Shown in pieces: positions 17,771-25,951 of a DNA stretch of 37,608 nucleotides. The stretch's first letter is position 1, and each line of letters begins with the position of its first letter. The DNA comes from Lachnospiraceae bacterium TWA4 (lineage in GTDB: Bacteria; Bacillota; Clostridia; Lachnospirales; Lachnospiraceae). The notes below the pieces were generated by a model, which searched no databases, was not told the DNA's origin, and saw nothing but the letters and a program-made list of their open reading frames with translations. The position numbers were made by a program, and so were the translations under genes. Location of the stretch: NCBI GenBank assembly GCA_000875945.1, contig JPZU01000001.1, positions 2,047,837 to 2,085,444 on the forward strand. The letters run 5' to 3'.

Positions 17771-19156
17771 ATGGCAACACGTACACGTTACAATAGTTTA
17801 GCAATCACAAATCCTGATGAATTAACTTATGGTGTAGCACCAAAACCTTTCACAACTAATAGTGGCATCGTAATCGGTGGTGGACAGGTTATTCCTGAAT
17901 TAAACTTCACATTACCACCTATGGCAGTTAATGATGACACCATCGCTAAAGCTAATGGTATTTACAAAGAAATGATCGACGGCGTTTTAAAACGTGCAGC
18001 TGAACTTGGACAGAAAGAAGTAGTTGTAGAATTTGAAACCGTTCCTGATTATACATTAAATCCTAAATATGGTTTAGAAGCAACTAAGATTTTATTAGAT
18101 GCTGAAAGAGAAGCAGAAGCTAAATATGGTATGAAAGCAGCTCTTCGTTTCACTCCTAACGATACTCGTGAAATGAGCCGTCCTCCAAAGATGAGAGATG
18201 GACAGTACTATGATGATATGATGTACTTCTTCGAAGAAGCAGCTAAGATGGGTCCTGACTGGATTTCTATCGAATCTACTGGTGGTAAGGAACTTAACGA
18301 TGAAGGTCTTGTAAACGCTGATATCCGTCGTGTAATCTTCGCATTAGGTGCTTGTGCTTGTAACGATATGGAATTCTTATGGGGCAAAGTAGCTGATATT
18401 TGTAAAGGAACTAACATGGCAGTTGGTGGTGACTCTTCTTGTGGTTTCGCTAACACCGCTATGGTTCTTGCTGAAAAAGGATTCATTCCTAGAACATTCG
18501 CAGCAGTTGTTCGTGTAGCTACAGTTCCTCGTGCATTAGTAGCTTATGAAATGGGTGCAGTTGCTCCTTCTAAAGACTGTGAATATGCTGGTCCATATAT
18601 CAAAGCTATCACTGGTGCTCCAATCGCTATGGAAGGTCGTATGGCTTCTGGTGCTCACTTATCACAGATTGGTAATATCGCAGCATATCCAGCTGACTTA
18701 TGGTCAAATGAATCAATCCAGCAGGTAAGATTACTTTCTGATATGGCTCCTATCGTTGGTATGGAACAGTTAGTATTTGACTGCCGTATGTTAAATAAAG
18801 CTACTGATATGGGACAGAAGAAACTCATGAGAGATATCATGATCGAATCTGATGCTCCACTTGATGTACAGGGTTATGTATTAAAACCTGAAGTAGTTCT
18901 TGAAATCTCTAAAGAAATCGTTAAATACGAAGATGACTTCATGAGAACTAAAGTTGCTGCAGCTAAAACTGTTGAAGTACTTAGCAAAGCTATCGAAGAT
19001 GGTAAGGTTGCTTGTGGCGATAGAGATGCTGCATGGTTAGATATGATGGCAGACGCTATCGATGAAATTCCAGATGATAGAATGGAATTCTACGAAGAAA
19101 TGAAAGAAGAATTAGACGAGGATAAATACATCCCTGCAAACTATGATTTAGTTTAA
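17771..19156 (+). CDS. mtaB: Methanol:corrinoid methyltransferase, MtaB family
   Basis: A 461-residue homologue of methanogen MtaB, the zinc enzyme that moves the methyl group of methanol to the cobalt of MtaC. Zinc ligands are recognisable by motif and spacing: Glu168 in SIESTGGKE, Cys224 in DSSCGFANT and Cys270 in SKDCEYAGPY. These correspond to Glu164, Cys220 and Cys269 of the Methanosarcina enzyme as I recall it, with 56 residues between the first two in both. The ribosome binding site AAGGAGG is strong. Codon use (many ATC, GCT, TTC) differs from most neighbours and suggests high expression. Methanol is the likely substrate from family; another methylated compound cannot be excluded. MtaA and a corrinoid reductive activase are not in the window. 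Confidence 0.92.
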   Translation: MATRTRYNSLAITNPDELTYGVAPKPFTTNSGIVIGGGQVIPELNFTLPPMAVNDDTIAKANGIYKEMIDGVLKRAAELGQKEVVVEFETVPDYTLNPKYGLEATKILLDAEREAEAKYGMKAALRFTPNDTREMSRPPKMRDGQYYDDMMYFFEEAAKMGPDWISIESTGGKELNDEGLVNADIRRVIFALGACACNDMEFLWGKVADICKGTNMAVGGDSSCGFANTAMVLAEKGFIPRTFAAVVRVATVPRALVAYEMGAVAPSKDCEYAGPYIKAITGAPIAMEGRMASGAHLSQIGNIAAYPADLWSNESIQQVRLLSDMAPIVGMEQLVFDCRMLNKATDMGQKKLMRDIMIESDAPLDVQGYVLKPEVVLEISKEIVKYEDDFMRTKVAAAKTVEVLSKAIEDGKVACGDRDAAWLDMMADAIDEIPDDRMEFYEEMKEELDEDKYIPANYDLV

Positions 19157-19231
19157 TTTCTAATTCATTCCTAAATTAAAATAGATTAAATTAAGATTAA
19201 TTGAAATTTAACTTAGAAAGGGTAGGAAAAC

Positions 19232-20152
19232 ATGGTTAAGATAAGCATCATATCCGGTTTTCTAGGTGCCGGAAAGACCACATTTATTAAGAAATTATTA
19301 AAGGAAGGGTATTTCGGCACCATGCCCATTCTAATTGAGAATGACTATGGTTCCCTAGGAATCGATAGTGTTGTAATGGAAGAGACCGGTGTTCGAGTCG
19401 AAGAAATGACATCTGGTTGTATCTGTTGCAGCTTAATTGGTAATTTTGTTTTGGCATTGGAGAAGCTTATTAAGACTCAAAATCCAGAGCATATTATCAT
19501 TGAACCATCTGGAGTTGGTAAACTTTCAGAAATCTTAGAGGGCTTAAATGACCTTACGGTGGAATTTGAGAAGGGTTTAGTACTTACAATTGTAGATGCT
19601 AAGCGTTTCGATTACAATGACCAGTATGTAAGTGAATATTTTTGGGATCAAATTTCTCATGCCGATGGAGTCGTGCTTAGTAAAACGCAGAAACTATCTG
19701 GAAAACAAATCTCAGACTTATGTGATAAGATTCATGCGAAGGTTCACAAAGTTGAAGTCATTTGTCTTCCACTTGAAGCTGCATATCATCCCGTTTTAGA
19801 CGAACTTCAGGAGCATAAGCAAAAGAGTATTCCAAAACACATGCGTCCGACTTTTACGCGTGTGAAGAAAGCTCGTGGAAATGGAACTGTATTCGAATCT
19901 TGGTCCGTAGAACCAGATCGAGACTTTAATGATCGTCAGTTACAAGAAATCATAGATGCCTTAAGCGATAAGAAGACTTATGGTGCGATTGTTCGTGCGA
20001 AAGGAATTCTTAACCATGAGGGAGGACAGATCCTTTTAGATTATGTACCAGACGAAGGAAGTATTCAGCAACTTTCAAAGATTGAGGAAAGTAGATTCTT
20101 TGTTATTGGAATGAATCTGAACCGACCAGAATTGGAGAAGCTATTTAAATAA
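19232..20152 (+). CDS. CobW/COG0523-family GTP-dependent metallochaperone
   Basis: A 306-residue G3E GTPase. The P-loop is GFLGAGKTT (residues 9-17), the switch region ENDYGSLGID, and the metal-binding C-x-C-C motif is GCICC (Cys63, Cys65, Cys66). EPSGVGKL follows as expected, and the canonical NKxD is replaced by SKTQ. A C-terminal CobW_C-like domain is present. COG0523 proteins deliver zinc or act in cobalamin-related metal handling. It lies 75 bp after mtaB with no terminator seen between, so it is probably co-transcribed. Because MtaB needs zinc and MtaC needs cobalt, a dedicated metal-insertion role for one of them is the natural reading (inference). Confidence 0.88.
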   Translation: MVKISIISGFLGAGKTTFIKKLLKEGYFGTMPILIENDYGSLGIDSVVMEETGVRVEEMTSGCICCSLIGNFVLALEKLIKTQNPEHIIIEPSGVGKLSEILEGLNDLTVEFEKGLVLTIVDAKRFDYNDQYVSEYFWDQISHADGVVLSKTQKLSGKQISDLCDKIHAKVHKVEVICLPLEAAYHPVLDELQEHKQKSIPKHMRPTFTRVKKARGNGTVFESWSVEPDRDFNDRQLQEIIDALSDKKTYGAIVRAKGILNHEGGQILLDYVPDEGSIQQLSKIEESRFFVIGMNLNRPELEKLFK

Positions 20153-20200
20153 AAATATATAATATGGATTTATCCATATTTAATCCCCTCTAAATAAATT

Positions 20201-20229
20201 AAAAGAGTACCATTTGGTGCTCTTTTTTT
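20201..20229 (+). terminator. Terminator after the CobW-family gene
   Basis: AAAAGAGTACC, loop ATTT, GGTGCTCTTTT (one G-U pair) and a T-run. A separate perfect palindrome, AATATGGATTTATCCATATT at 20161-20180, lies just before it without a T-run. Confidence 0.85.
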
Positions 20230-20269
20230 GTAATTCCATTTTGGAATATACTGTGTATATTTGAATTTA

Positions 20270-20298
20270 TAGACAGTTATATCTAACCATGATATACT
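20270..20298 (+). promoter_or_regulatory. Promoter of the solute-binding lipoprotein gene
   Basis: TAGACA at 20270-20275 and TATACT at 20293-20298 with a 17-bp spacer, 40 bp before the start codon. Confidence 0.55.
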
Positions 20299-20337
20299 AA
20301 AAAAATACTTATCAAAGATGAAAGGAAAACAAAGAAC

Positions 20338-21984
20338 ATGAAGAAATTATTAATTCCAGTGGTTAGCTCAGCATTAGCTATCTCATTACTTGCAACTGGC
20401 TGCTCAAATTCTAGTGGAGCTAGCAACACAACAACTAAGGCAGCAGAGGAATCTGGTTCAGCCAAAGCAACTGATGCAAAAGATGTATCAGCAGTTCAAA
20501 AAGGTGGTACATTAAGAGTGGGCGTTTCTCAGTCTTGCGATACCTTAGATCCAACAAATGGATATGATGGTTGGTATACCGTTCGATTTGGTGTAGGTGA
20601 AACCTTATTTAAGTTTAATGAAGACATGACAACTACTGGTTGGTTAGTAGAAGATGACTATGAATTATCAGATGATCAGTTAACTTGGACATTTACAATT
20701 AAAGATGACGTAAAATTTTCAAATGGTACAAAAGTAACTGCTGAATTAGCTAAAGCATCTATTGAACGTGTATTTGAATTAAATGTTCAGGCTAACAGCT
20801 ATTTTAAATACAAAGAAATTAAAGCTGATGGACAGAAGTTAACAGTTACAACAGAAGAATTAACTCCAAACTTAAGAGGTTTATTATCTGACCCAATGTT
20901 CTCAATTATTGATACAACTGTAGATTTAACAGATGCGAAGACAAAGGGTGTCATTGGTACAGGTCCTTATGTATTTACTGATTTTAACGATGTAGACCGA
21001 ATCGTAAAAGTAACTAAGAATGAAAACTACTGGGCTGGAGAGGTAAACTTAGATGCGATTGAATACACTTATTTTTCAGATTTATCAGCAATGCAGATGG
21101 CTGTAAAATCTGATGAAATGGATGCAGCTTATGGAGTATCTATGACTGACCTTCCAGATTTTGAATCAGATAAGGACAATTTTAAGGCAATTGTTTCTGC
21201 AAGTGGACGTACAGACTTTGCGTTTATGAATCAGACAAAAGGTGCTTTAGCTGATAAAGATCTTCGTCAAGCTATTCAGATGTGTTTAGACAAGAAGAGC
21301 ATTTGTGAGAATTTATTAAATAACGCATTTGTACCAGGTATCACTCCTTTATCTTCTGTTTTACCTTATGGTTATGATGAATTAGAAGATAATGCAGCTT
21401 TTGATGTAGAAGGTGCTAAGAAGTTATTAGAGGATGCAGGTTATAAAGACAGCAACAACAATGGATTTAGAGAGAACAAAGACGGAGAAGAATTCAAGAT
21501 TACAATTAAATATTCGACCACTCGTCCAGAATTCCAAATTTTAGGAGAAGCATGGCAGAATGCAGCTAAGGAAATTGGAATTGAAATTGAGCTTGCAGCA
21601 ATTGAACAGAGTACATTATTTAGCACATTAACCTCTGGAGAATATGAAGTTTGTATGATTAGTATCTCAACTACTTCTACTGGAGATCCAGAAGGATTCT
21701 TTAGTTCATACTTTACAACCAATAAAGACAATTCAAACTACAACGCAACAGGATATAGCAGTGAAGCATTTGATGGATTGATTAATCAGTTAAAGACTGA
21801 ATTTGATACAAATAAGAGAATTGACCTAATTAAGCAGGCTGAACAAGTATTAATGGATGATGCAGTTTGTGGTTATCTATGCTATCCAATGATGAACTTT
21901 GCTACTAAGAGTAATGTAGTAGGTGTGACTAGTTCAACCTCAGATTACTATTGGGTATCTAAAGATACTGGATTTACAAACTAG
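20338..21984 (+). CDS. ABC transporter solute-binding lipoprotein, family 5 (peptide/nickel type)
   Basis: A 548-residue extracytoplasmic binding protein. The N-terminus is a lipoprotein signal peptide, with hydrophobic residues 4-18 then the lipobox LLATGC; Cys21 is the lipidation site, followed by a Ser/Thr/Ala-rich linker. The family-5 fold begins near residue 57 (KGGTLRVGVSQSCDTLDP) and includes WTFTIKDDVKFSNGT and VIGTGPYVFTDF. This clan binds oligopeptides, nickel chelates, haem or sugars; the short early region resembles NikA-like members, but the ligand cannot be assigned. It is monocistronic, with promoter before and terminator after and no permease or ATPase gene nearby, so it must use a transporter encoded elsewhere or act as a stand-alone sensor. 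Confidence 0.88.
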   Translation: MKKLLIPVVSSALAISLLATGCSNSSGASNTTTKAAEESGSAKATDAKDVSAVQKGGTLRVGVSQSCDTLDPTNGYDGWYTVRFGVGETLFKFNEDMTTTGWLVEDDYELSDDQLTWTFTIKDDVKFSNGTKVTAELAKASIERVFELNVQANSYFKYKEIKADGQKLTVTTEELTPNLRGLLSDPMFSIIDTTVDLTDAKTKGVIGTGPYVFTDFNDVDRIVKVTKNENYWAGEVNLDAIEYTYFSDLSAMQMAVKSDEMDAAYGVSMTDLPDFESDKDNFKAIVSASGRTDFAFMNQTKGALADKDLRQAIQMCLDKKSICENLLNNAFVPGITPLSSVLPYGYDELEDNAAFDVEGAKKLLEDAGYKDSNNNGFRENKDGEEFKITIKYSTTRPEFQILGEAWQNAAKEIGIEIELAAIEQSTLFSTLTSGEYEVCMISISTTSTGDPEGFFSSYFTTNKDNSNYNATGYSSEAFDGLINQLKTEFDTNKRIDLIKQAEQVLMDDAVCGYLCYPMMNFATKSNVVGVTSSTSDYYWVSKDTGFTN

Positions 21985-21989
21985 TTTTT

Positions 21990-22014
21990 AAAAGGAGCTT
22001 AAGCTCCTTTTTTT
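21990..22014 (+). terminator. Terminator of the solute-binding protein gene
   Basis: AAAAGGAGCTTAAGCTCC followed by seven T: a self-complementary stem just after the stop codon. Confidence 0.85.
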
Positions 22015-22047
22015 ATGGATTAAAAAATAATAACAAACAAGTAAAAA

Positions 22048-22091
22048 TTAGTCAAGTATGATTTAGTAAATCGTACTTGACTAATTTTTTT
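22048..22091 (+). terminator. Second, long-stem terminator overlapping the ATPase promoter
   Basis: TTAGTCAAGTATGATTT pairs with AAATCGTACTTGACTAA (17 bp, one G-U) around AGT, then seven T. Its right arm contains TTGACT, the -35 element of the next promoter. Confidence 0.75.
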
Positions 22092-22105
22092 GATAATGAT
22101 ATACT
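22077..22105 (+). promoter_or_regulatory. Promoter of the DUF234 ATPase gene
   Basis: TTGACT at 22077-22082 and TATACT at 22100-22105 with a 17-bp spacer. The start codon at 22127 is only about 15 nt from the predicted transcription start, just enough for the TAGGAGGA ribosome binding site. Confidence 0.6.
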
Positions 22106-22126
22106 AAAAAAATAGGAGGAATTATT

Positions 22127-23530
22127 ATGTTTATTGGAAGAAAACGAGAACTACATTCACTAAAACGCCTGTATCAATCAGATAAGTTTGAGTTTACAGT
22201 CATTTATGGTCGAAGACGTGTTGGAAAGACAGCATTAATTAGTGAGTTTATTAAAGATAAAAATGCGATTTATTTTATGGGTGTAGAAAGTAATGAAAAA
22301 CAAAATTTAGAAAACTTTAGTAAAAGTATTATGGAATATGATACAGATATGCCTAGCGATTTAGTATTTCCATCATTTCAAGTTGCGTTGGAGTACATTT
22401 TTAAAATGGCAAAAAAAAGAACGGATTATTTTAGCAATTGATGAGTATCCTTATGTAGCACGTTCATCCGTAAGTTTAGCATCTACATTGCAACGACTTA
22501 TTGATCAATACAAAGATGATTCAAAACTTATGCTGATTCTTTGTGGTTCTTCTATGTCATATATGGAAGATCATGTGTTAGCATACAGAGCACCTTTATA
22601 TGGAAGACGAACTGCACAGATGAAGGTTTTACCATTTGATTTTGAAGAAGTGTGTGAATATTTTTCTGGATTTTTGGCAGAAGAAAAGGCTTTGATGTAT
22701 GGAATTGTTGGGGGAACTCCACAATATCTATTACAGATGAATGATCAATGGAGTATAGAAGAAAATATTAAGAATACATTTCTAAATCCCACATCTTCAC
22801 TTTTTGAGGAGCCAGAAAATTTATTAAAACAGGAAGTAAGGGAAGCAACACTTTATAATGCGATTATTACAGCAATAGCAACTGGATCCTCCCGTATGTC
22901 AGAAATTTCTACGAAAGTGGGAGAAAATACTAGTGTATGTGCCACTTATCTAAAAAATTTAATCTCTCTAGGTTTAATAAAAAAGAAACACCTTATGGAG
23001 AAAAAGCCTCTAGGAGGTCAATTTATCGTATTGAGGATAATATGTTTCGATTTTGGTATCGATTTATTCCAGAGAATAGTTCTATTATTTATCGAGGGGC
23101 AGCAGATTTAGCATATCGAAGAATTGAACCTCATTTATCGCATTATATGGGACAAATTTTTGAAGATATTTGTATGCAGTATTTATGGAAATTATTGTTG
23201 ACTGGAAAATCGCCAGTTGATTTCGTTGATCTTGGACGATGGTGGGGGAATGATCCGACTACAAGAAGCCAGACAGAAATCGATATCATGGGGGAACAAG
23301 ATAAAAAAACAGCATTATTTGGAGAGTGTAAGTGGAAAAATGATTTAGTAGATATAGACGTTTTAGAAACTTTAACACATCGAAGTAAACTTTTTCATTA
23401 TGAAAAAGTGCATCTATTTCTCTTTTCAAAAACAGGGTTTACACAAAGTTGTATTGAGAACAGTAAGAAACTTGGAAATATTTCGTTAGTGACTTATGCA
23501 GATATTGTGAAGGAATTAGAAACGAATTAA
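22127..23530 (+). pseudogene. AAA ATPase with DUF234 nuclease-like C-terminus, broken by two frameshifts
   Basis: About 467 residues if repaired. The N-terminal ATPase begins FIGRKRELHSLKRLY, with Walker A YGRRRVGKT near residues 29-37 and Walker B LAIDEYPY. The C-terminal DUF234 part has GQIFEDICMQYL, TEIDIMG and FGECKWKND, a PD-(D/E)xK-like arrangement. The frame changes twice: at the A8 run 22411-22418, where one A too many breaks KMAKKERIILAIDEY, and at the A6 run 22979-22984, where one A too few breaks GLIKKETPYGEK. With A7 at both sites the gene is continuous. Either a recent pseudogene or two homopolymer errors. It has its own promoter and ribosome binding site. The cellular role of the family is not established. 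Confidence 0.85.
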
Positions 23531-23550
23531 ACTTTTGGAAAAATAATAGA

Positions 23551-23610
23551 GGTTGTCGCAAAACTAAGGTTATAAGACTCCCCATAATTTATAACTATTT
23601 TGCAACAGCC
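23551..23610 (+). terminator. Long hairpin after the ATPase gene
   Basis: GGTTGT-C-GCAAAA...GGTTATAA pairs with TTATAACTATTTTGC-A-ACAGCC, a stem of about 20 bp, followed by CTTTCTTTCTT. It would terminate the upstream unit. Its outer sequence (GGCTGTTGCAAAAT when read on the other strand) resembles the termini of some insertion sequences, but no transposase remnant is present. Confidence 0.6.
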
Positions 23611-23632
23611 CTTTCTTTCTTAAATAAAAAAC

Positions 23633-23660
23633 TTGTTTTTATTTAAAATTATGATAAGAT
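23633..23660 (+). promoter_or_regulatory. Promoter of the purine permease gene
   Basis: TTGTTT (23633-23638) and TAAGAT (23655-23660), 16-bp spacer. The 46-nt leader to the start codon is too short for a purine riboswitch, and none is seen. Confidence 0.45.
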
Positions 23661-23706
23661 AAAAGAGTTTAAATATAGTTACTTTACAAAAGAAGGAGAC
23701 AAACTT

Positions 23707-25098
23707 ATGAGTCAGCAGACAAACAAGGGAGCAGAATACGATTTCTACGGCGATCTCCCACTTAAGAAAGCCATTCCTCTTGGCTTACAGCATGTTCTTG
23801 CAATGTTTGTAGGAAATTTAACTCCTGTTTTAATTATCACAGGCGCTTGTGGTATGGGTTCAGGAACAGAATTTGCCGATATTCAAGTTGCATTATTACA
23901 GAATGCGATGTTAATTGCAGGTGTTGTTACTTTAATTCAGTTATTTTCAATTGGACCTATTGGTGGTAAAGTGCCAATTATCATGGGCACAAGTTCAGGA
24001 TTTATTGGTGTGTTTAACAGTGTAGCTGCCGTTATGGGTGGTGGTGTATTAGGCTATGGAGCCATTATGGGAGCATCACTAATTGGTGGTTTATTTGAAG
24101 GCGTTTTAGGATTTTTATTAAAACCTCTTCGTAAATTTTTCCCAGCTGTTGTAACAGGAACCGTTGTACTTGCTATTGGTTTATCACTTATCTCAGTAGG
24201 TATTAATTCATTCGGTGGTGGAAATGCAGCCAATGACTTTGGCTCAATTGAAAACTTAGCACTTGGTCTTATTGTTTTAGTAGTAATTATTGCATTAAAA
24301 CATGGTACTAAGGGAATGACTAGTGCATCTTCTATTTTAATTGGTATTATTGTTGGATATATTGTAGCAATTATTATGGCGATGGTTCTTCCAACAACTG
24401 CCATTAATGCAGAAGGTGTAGAATATACCAAAGCTTGGGTGTTAAATTGGGATAAAGTAAAAAATGCTAGTTGGTTTTCAATTCCATCGATTATGCCTGT
24501 GAAGATGGTCTTTGACCTTCGTGCAATTTTACCAGTACTCATTATGTTCGTTGTAACTGCTGTGGAAACAGTTGGAGATATCTCAGGGGTTATTGAAGGT
24601 GGTATGGATCGAGAACCTACCGATACTGAGCTTTCAGGTGGGGTTATGTGTGATGGTTTAGGTTCAAGTATTGCATCTGTTTTTGGTGTATTACCTAATA
24701 CTTCATTTAGCCAGAATGTAGGTTTAGTTACAATGACAAAGATTGTCAATCGTAAAGCGCTTGCAACCGGAGCTGTATTTTTAATTTTCTGTGGTTTATT
24801 CCCAAAACTTGCCGCTTTAATTTCCATTATGCCTCAGAGCGTACTTGGTGGAGCAGCTGTCATGATGTTCTCTTCAATTGTAGTTAGTGGTATTCAGTTA
24901 ATTACAAGAGAACCTTTAAGTGTAAGAAATATTACAATTGTGTCTGTTGCATTAGGTTTAGGCTATGGTCTTGGCGCAAATGGTGCAGCAATTGCAGGCT
25001 TACCACAGTATGTTCAGTTAGTGTTTGGTGGTTCAGGAATTGTGCCAGCAGCATTTGTGGCAATTATTTTAAATATCGTTCTTCCAAAAGAGAAGTAA
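23707..25098 (+). CDS. NCS2-family nucleobase permease (xanthine/uracil type)
   Basis: A 463-residue polytopic membrane protein of the nucleobase:cation symporter-2 family. It has the GLQHVLAMFVGNLTPVL first helix, about 12-14 hydrophobic segments, and the SFSQNVGLVTMTKI re-entrant region with the conserved Gln-Asn. The following VLGGAAVMMFSSIV segment is typical of the xanthine/urate branch. The ribosome binding site is AAGGAGA. The downstream operon encodes a purine-hydroxylase-type molybdenum enzyme, so xanthine or another oxidised purine is the likely cargo; that is context-based and uracil cannot be excluded by sequence alone. A hairpin with T-run follows at 25143. Confidence 0.9.
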   Translation: MSQQTNKGAEYDFYGDLPLKKAIPLGLQHVLAMFVGNLTPVLIITGACGMGSGTEFADIQVALLQNAMLIAGVVTLIQLFSIGPIGGKVPIIMGTSSGFIGVFNSVAAVMGGGVLGYGAIMGASLIGGLFEGVLGFLLKPLRKFFPAVVTGTVVLAIGLSLISVGINSFGGGNAANDFGSIENLALGLIVLVVIIALKHGTKGMTSASSILIGIIVGYIVAIIMAMVLPTTAINAEGVEYTKAWVLNWDKVKNASWFSIPSIMPVKMVFDLRAILPVLIMFVVTAVETVGDISGVIEGGMDREPTDTELSGGVMCDGLGSSIASVFGVLPNTSFSQNVGLVTMTKIVNRKALATGAVFLIFCGLFPKLAALISIMPQSVLGGAAVMMFSSIVVSGIQLITREPLSVRNITIVSVALGLGYGLGANGAAIAGLPQYVQLVFGGSGIVPAAFVAIILNIVLPKEK

Positions 25099-25101
25099 AC
25101 T

Positions 25102-25110
25102 TGGTATAAT
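25102..25110 (+). promoter_or_regulatory. Extended -10 promoter for the XDH operon
   Basis: TGG-TATAAT: a perfect TATAAT (25105-25110) with an upstream TG, right after the permease stop codon. No good -35 is present (TTCCAA at 25082). Transcripts from here would cross the hairpin at 25143. Confidence 0.45.
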
Positions 25111-25142
25111 ATAAATAGGTATGCTGTTTAATCAGTAAGACG

Positions 25143-25174
25143 AAGGTCTCTGCCAGCAAGGTAGGGACCTTTTT
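25143..25174 (+). terminator. Terminator or attenuator in the XDH operon leader
   Basis: AAGGTCTCTGCC, loop AGCAA, GGTAGGGACCTT (12 bp, with G-U pairs), then TTT. It lies between the extended -10 promoter and the first XDH gene, 19 bp before the start codon at 25193, so it could act both as permease terminator and as an attenuator of the XDH genes. Confidence 0.65.
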
Positions 25175-25192
25175 AAGGTAAGGAGGAAACTT

Positions 25193-25951
25193 ATGCTTAG
25201 AATTAAAGAGTATGTAAGAGCAACCAGCTTAGAGGAAGCTTGGCAGCTTAATCAAAAGCGAAGTAATCGTATTATTGGTGGAATGCTTTGGATGCGACTT
25301 AGTAATAAACAGATTCAAAAAGCGATTGATTTGTCTGACTTAGGGCTTGATAAAATAGAAGAAACAGATGATGAATTTTCCATTGGATGTATGGTAAGAC
25401 TAAGAGAGTTAGAACTTCATGAAGGTCTAAATGCCATTTGTGATGGGTTAATCAATAAAAGCGTAAGAGATATTGTGGGAACACAGTTTAGAAACTTAGC
25501 AACGATTGGTGGAAGTCTTTACGGTCGATTTGGATTTTCTGATGTGCTTACAGCATTCTTAGTATTAGATGCTTATGTAGAGATGTATAAGGGAGGAATA
25601 ATTCCAATTTCTGAATTTGTAAATCAAAAAAAGGATAACAAAGATATCTTAGTTCGTGTGATTGTAAAAAAACCTAAAACGAAAGAAAGCTATGTATATC
25701 TAAGTCATAGAAATACAAAAACGGATTTTCCAGTACTTGCTGTAGCAATGGCAAAAGCAGAAGATGGATATAAAATTTCTGTAGGTGCAAGACCATCCAA
25801 GGCAAAGCTCTATCAGGTGGCAACTAAAGAAGAAGCTATGAACCTTGACATACCAACGGATAGCAATATGCGTGCAAGTGGAGAGTATCGTAAACACCTA
25901 GCGAAAGTCTTAATTAAACGTGGTTTTAAGGAGATAGAAAATGATTGTTAG
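25193..25951 (+). CDS. xdhB: Xanthine-dehydrogenase-type enzyme, FAD-binding subunit
   Basis: A 252-residue FAD subunit of a molybdenum hydroxylase (CoxM/XdhB type). It has the family's RSNRIIGGMLWM start, where the FAD pyrophosphate loop lies, then VGTQFRNLATIGGSLYGRFGFSD, which matches the TIGGN motif region, and a C-terminal CO-dehydrogenase flavoprotein domain with KISVGARPSKA. The ribosome binding site is AAGGAGG. It overlaps the iron-sulfur subunit gene by 11 bp. It passes electrons from the two [2Fe-2S] centres to NAD or another acceptor. I use E. coli Xdh letters; the substrate is not proven. Confidence 0.9.
   Translation: MLRIKEYVRATSLEEAWQLNQKRSNRIIGGMLWMRLSNKQIQKAIDLSDLGLDKIEETDDEFSIGCMVRLRELELHEGLNAICDGLINKSVRDIVGTQFRNLATIGGSLYGRFGFSDVLTAFLVLDAYVEMYKGGIIPISEFVNQKKDNKDILVRVIVKKPKTKESYVYLSHRNTKTDFPVLAVAMAKAEDGYKISVGARPSKAKLYQVATKEEAMNLDIPTDSNMRASGEYRKHLAKVLIKRGFKEIENDC

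Noticed and set aside
23551-23610. Remnant of an insertion sequence end after the ATPase
   Set aside because: The hairpin ends resemble some IS termini, but no transposase fragment or target duplication was found, and it works well as a terminator.
24054-24827. Long minus-strand open frame (257 codons) opposite the NCS2 permease
   Set aside because: It has no ribosome binding site, no family motif and sits antisense to a well supported membrane protein; its open frame follows from the codon pattern of the permease gene.
25111-25180. Purine or molybdenum cofactor riboswitch before the XDH genes
   Set aside because: Only one hairpin with a T-run is seen; no three-way junction or conserved loop sequences of those classes are present.
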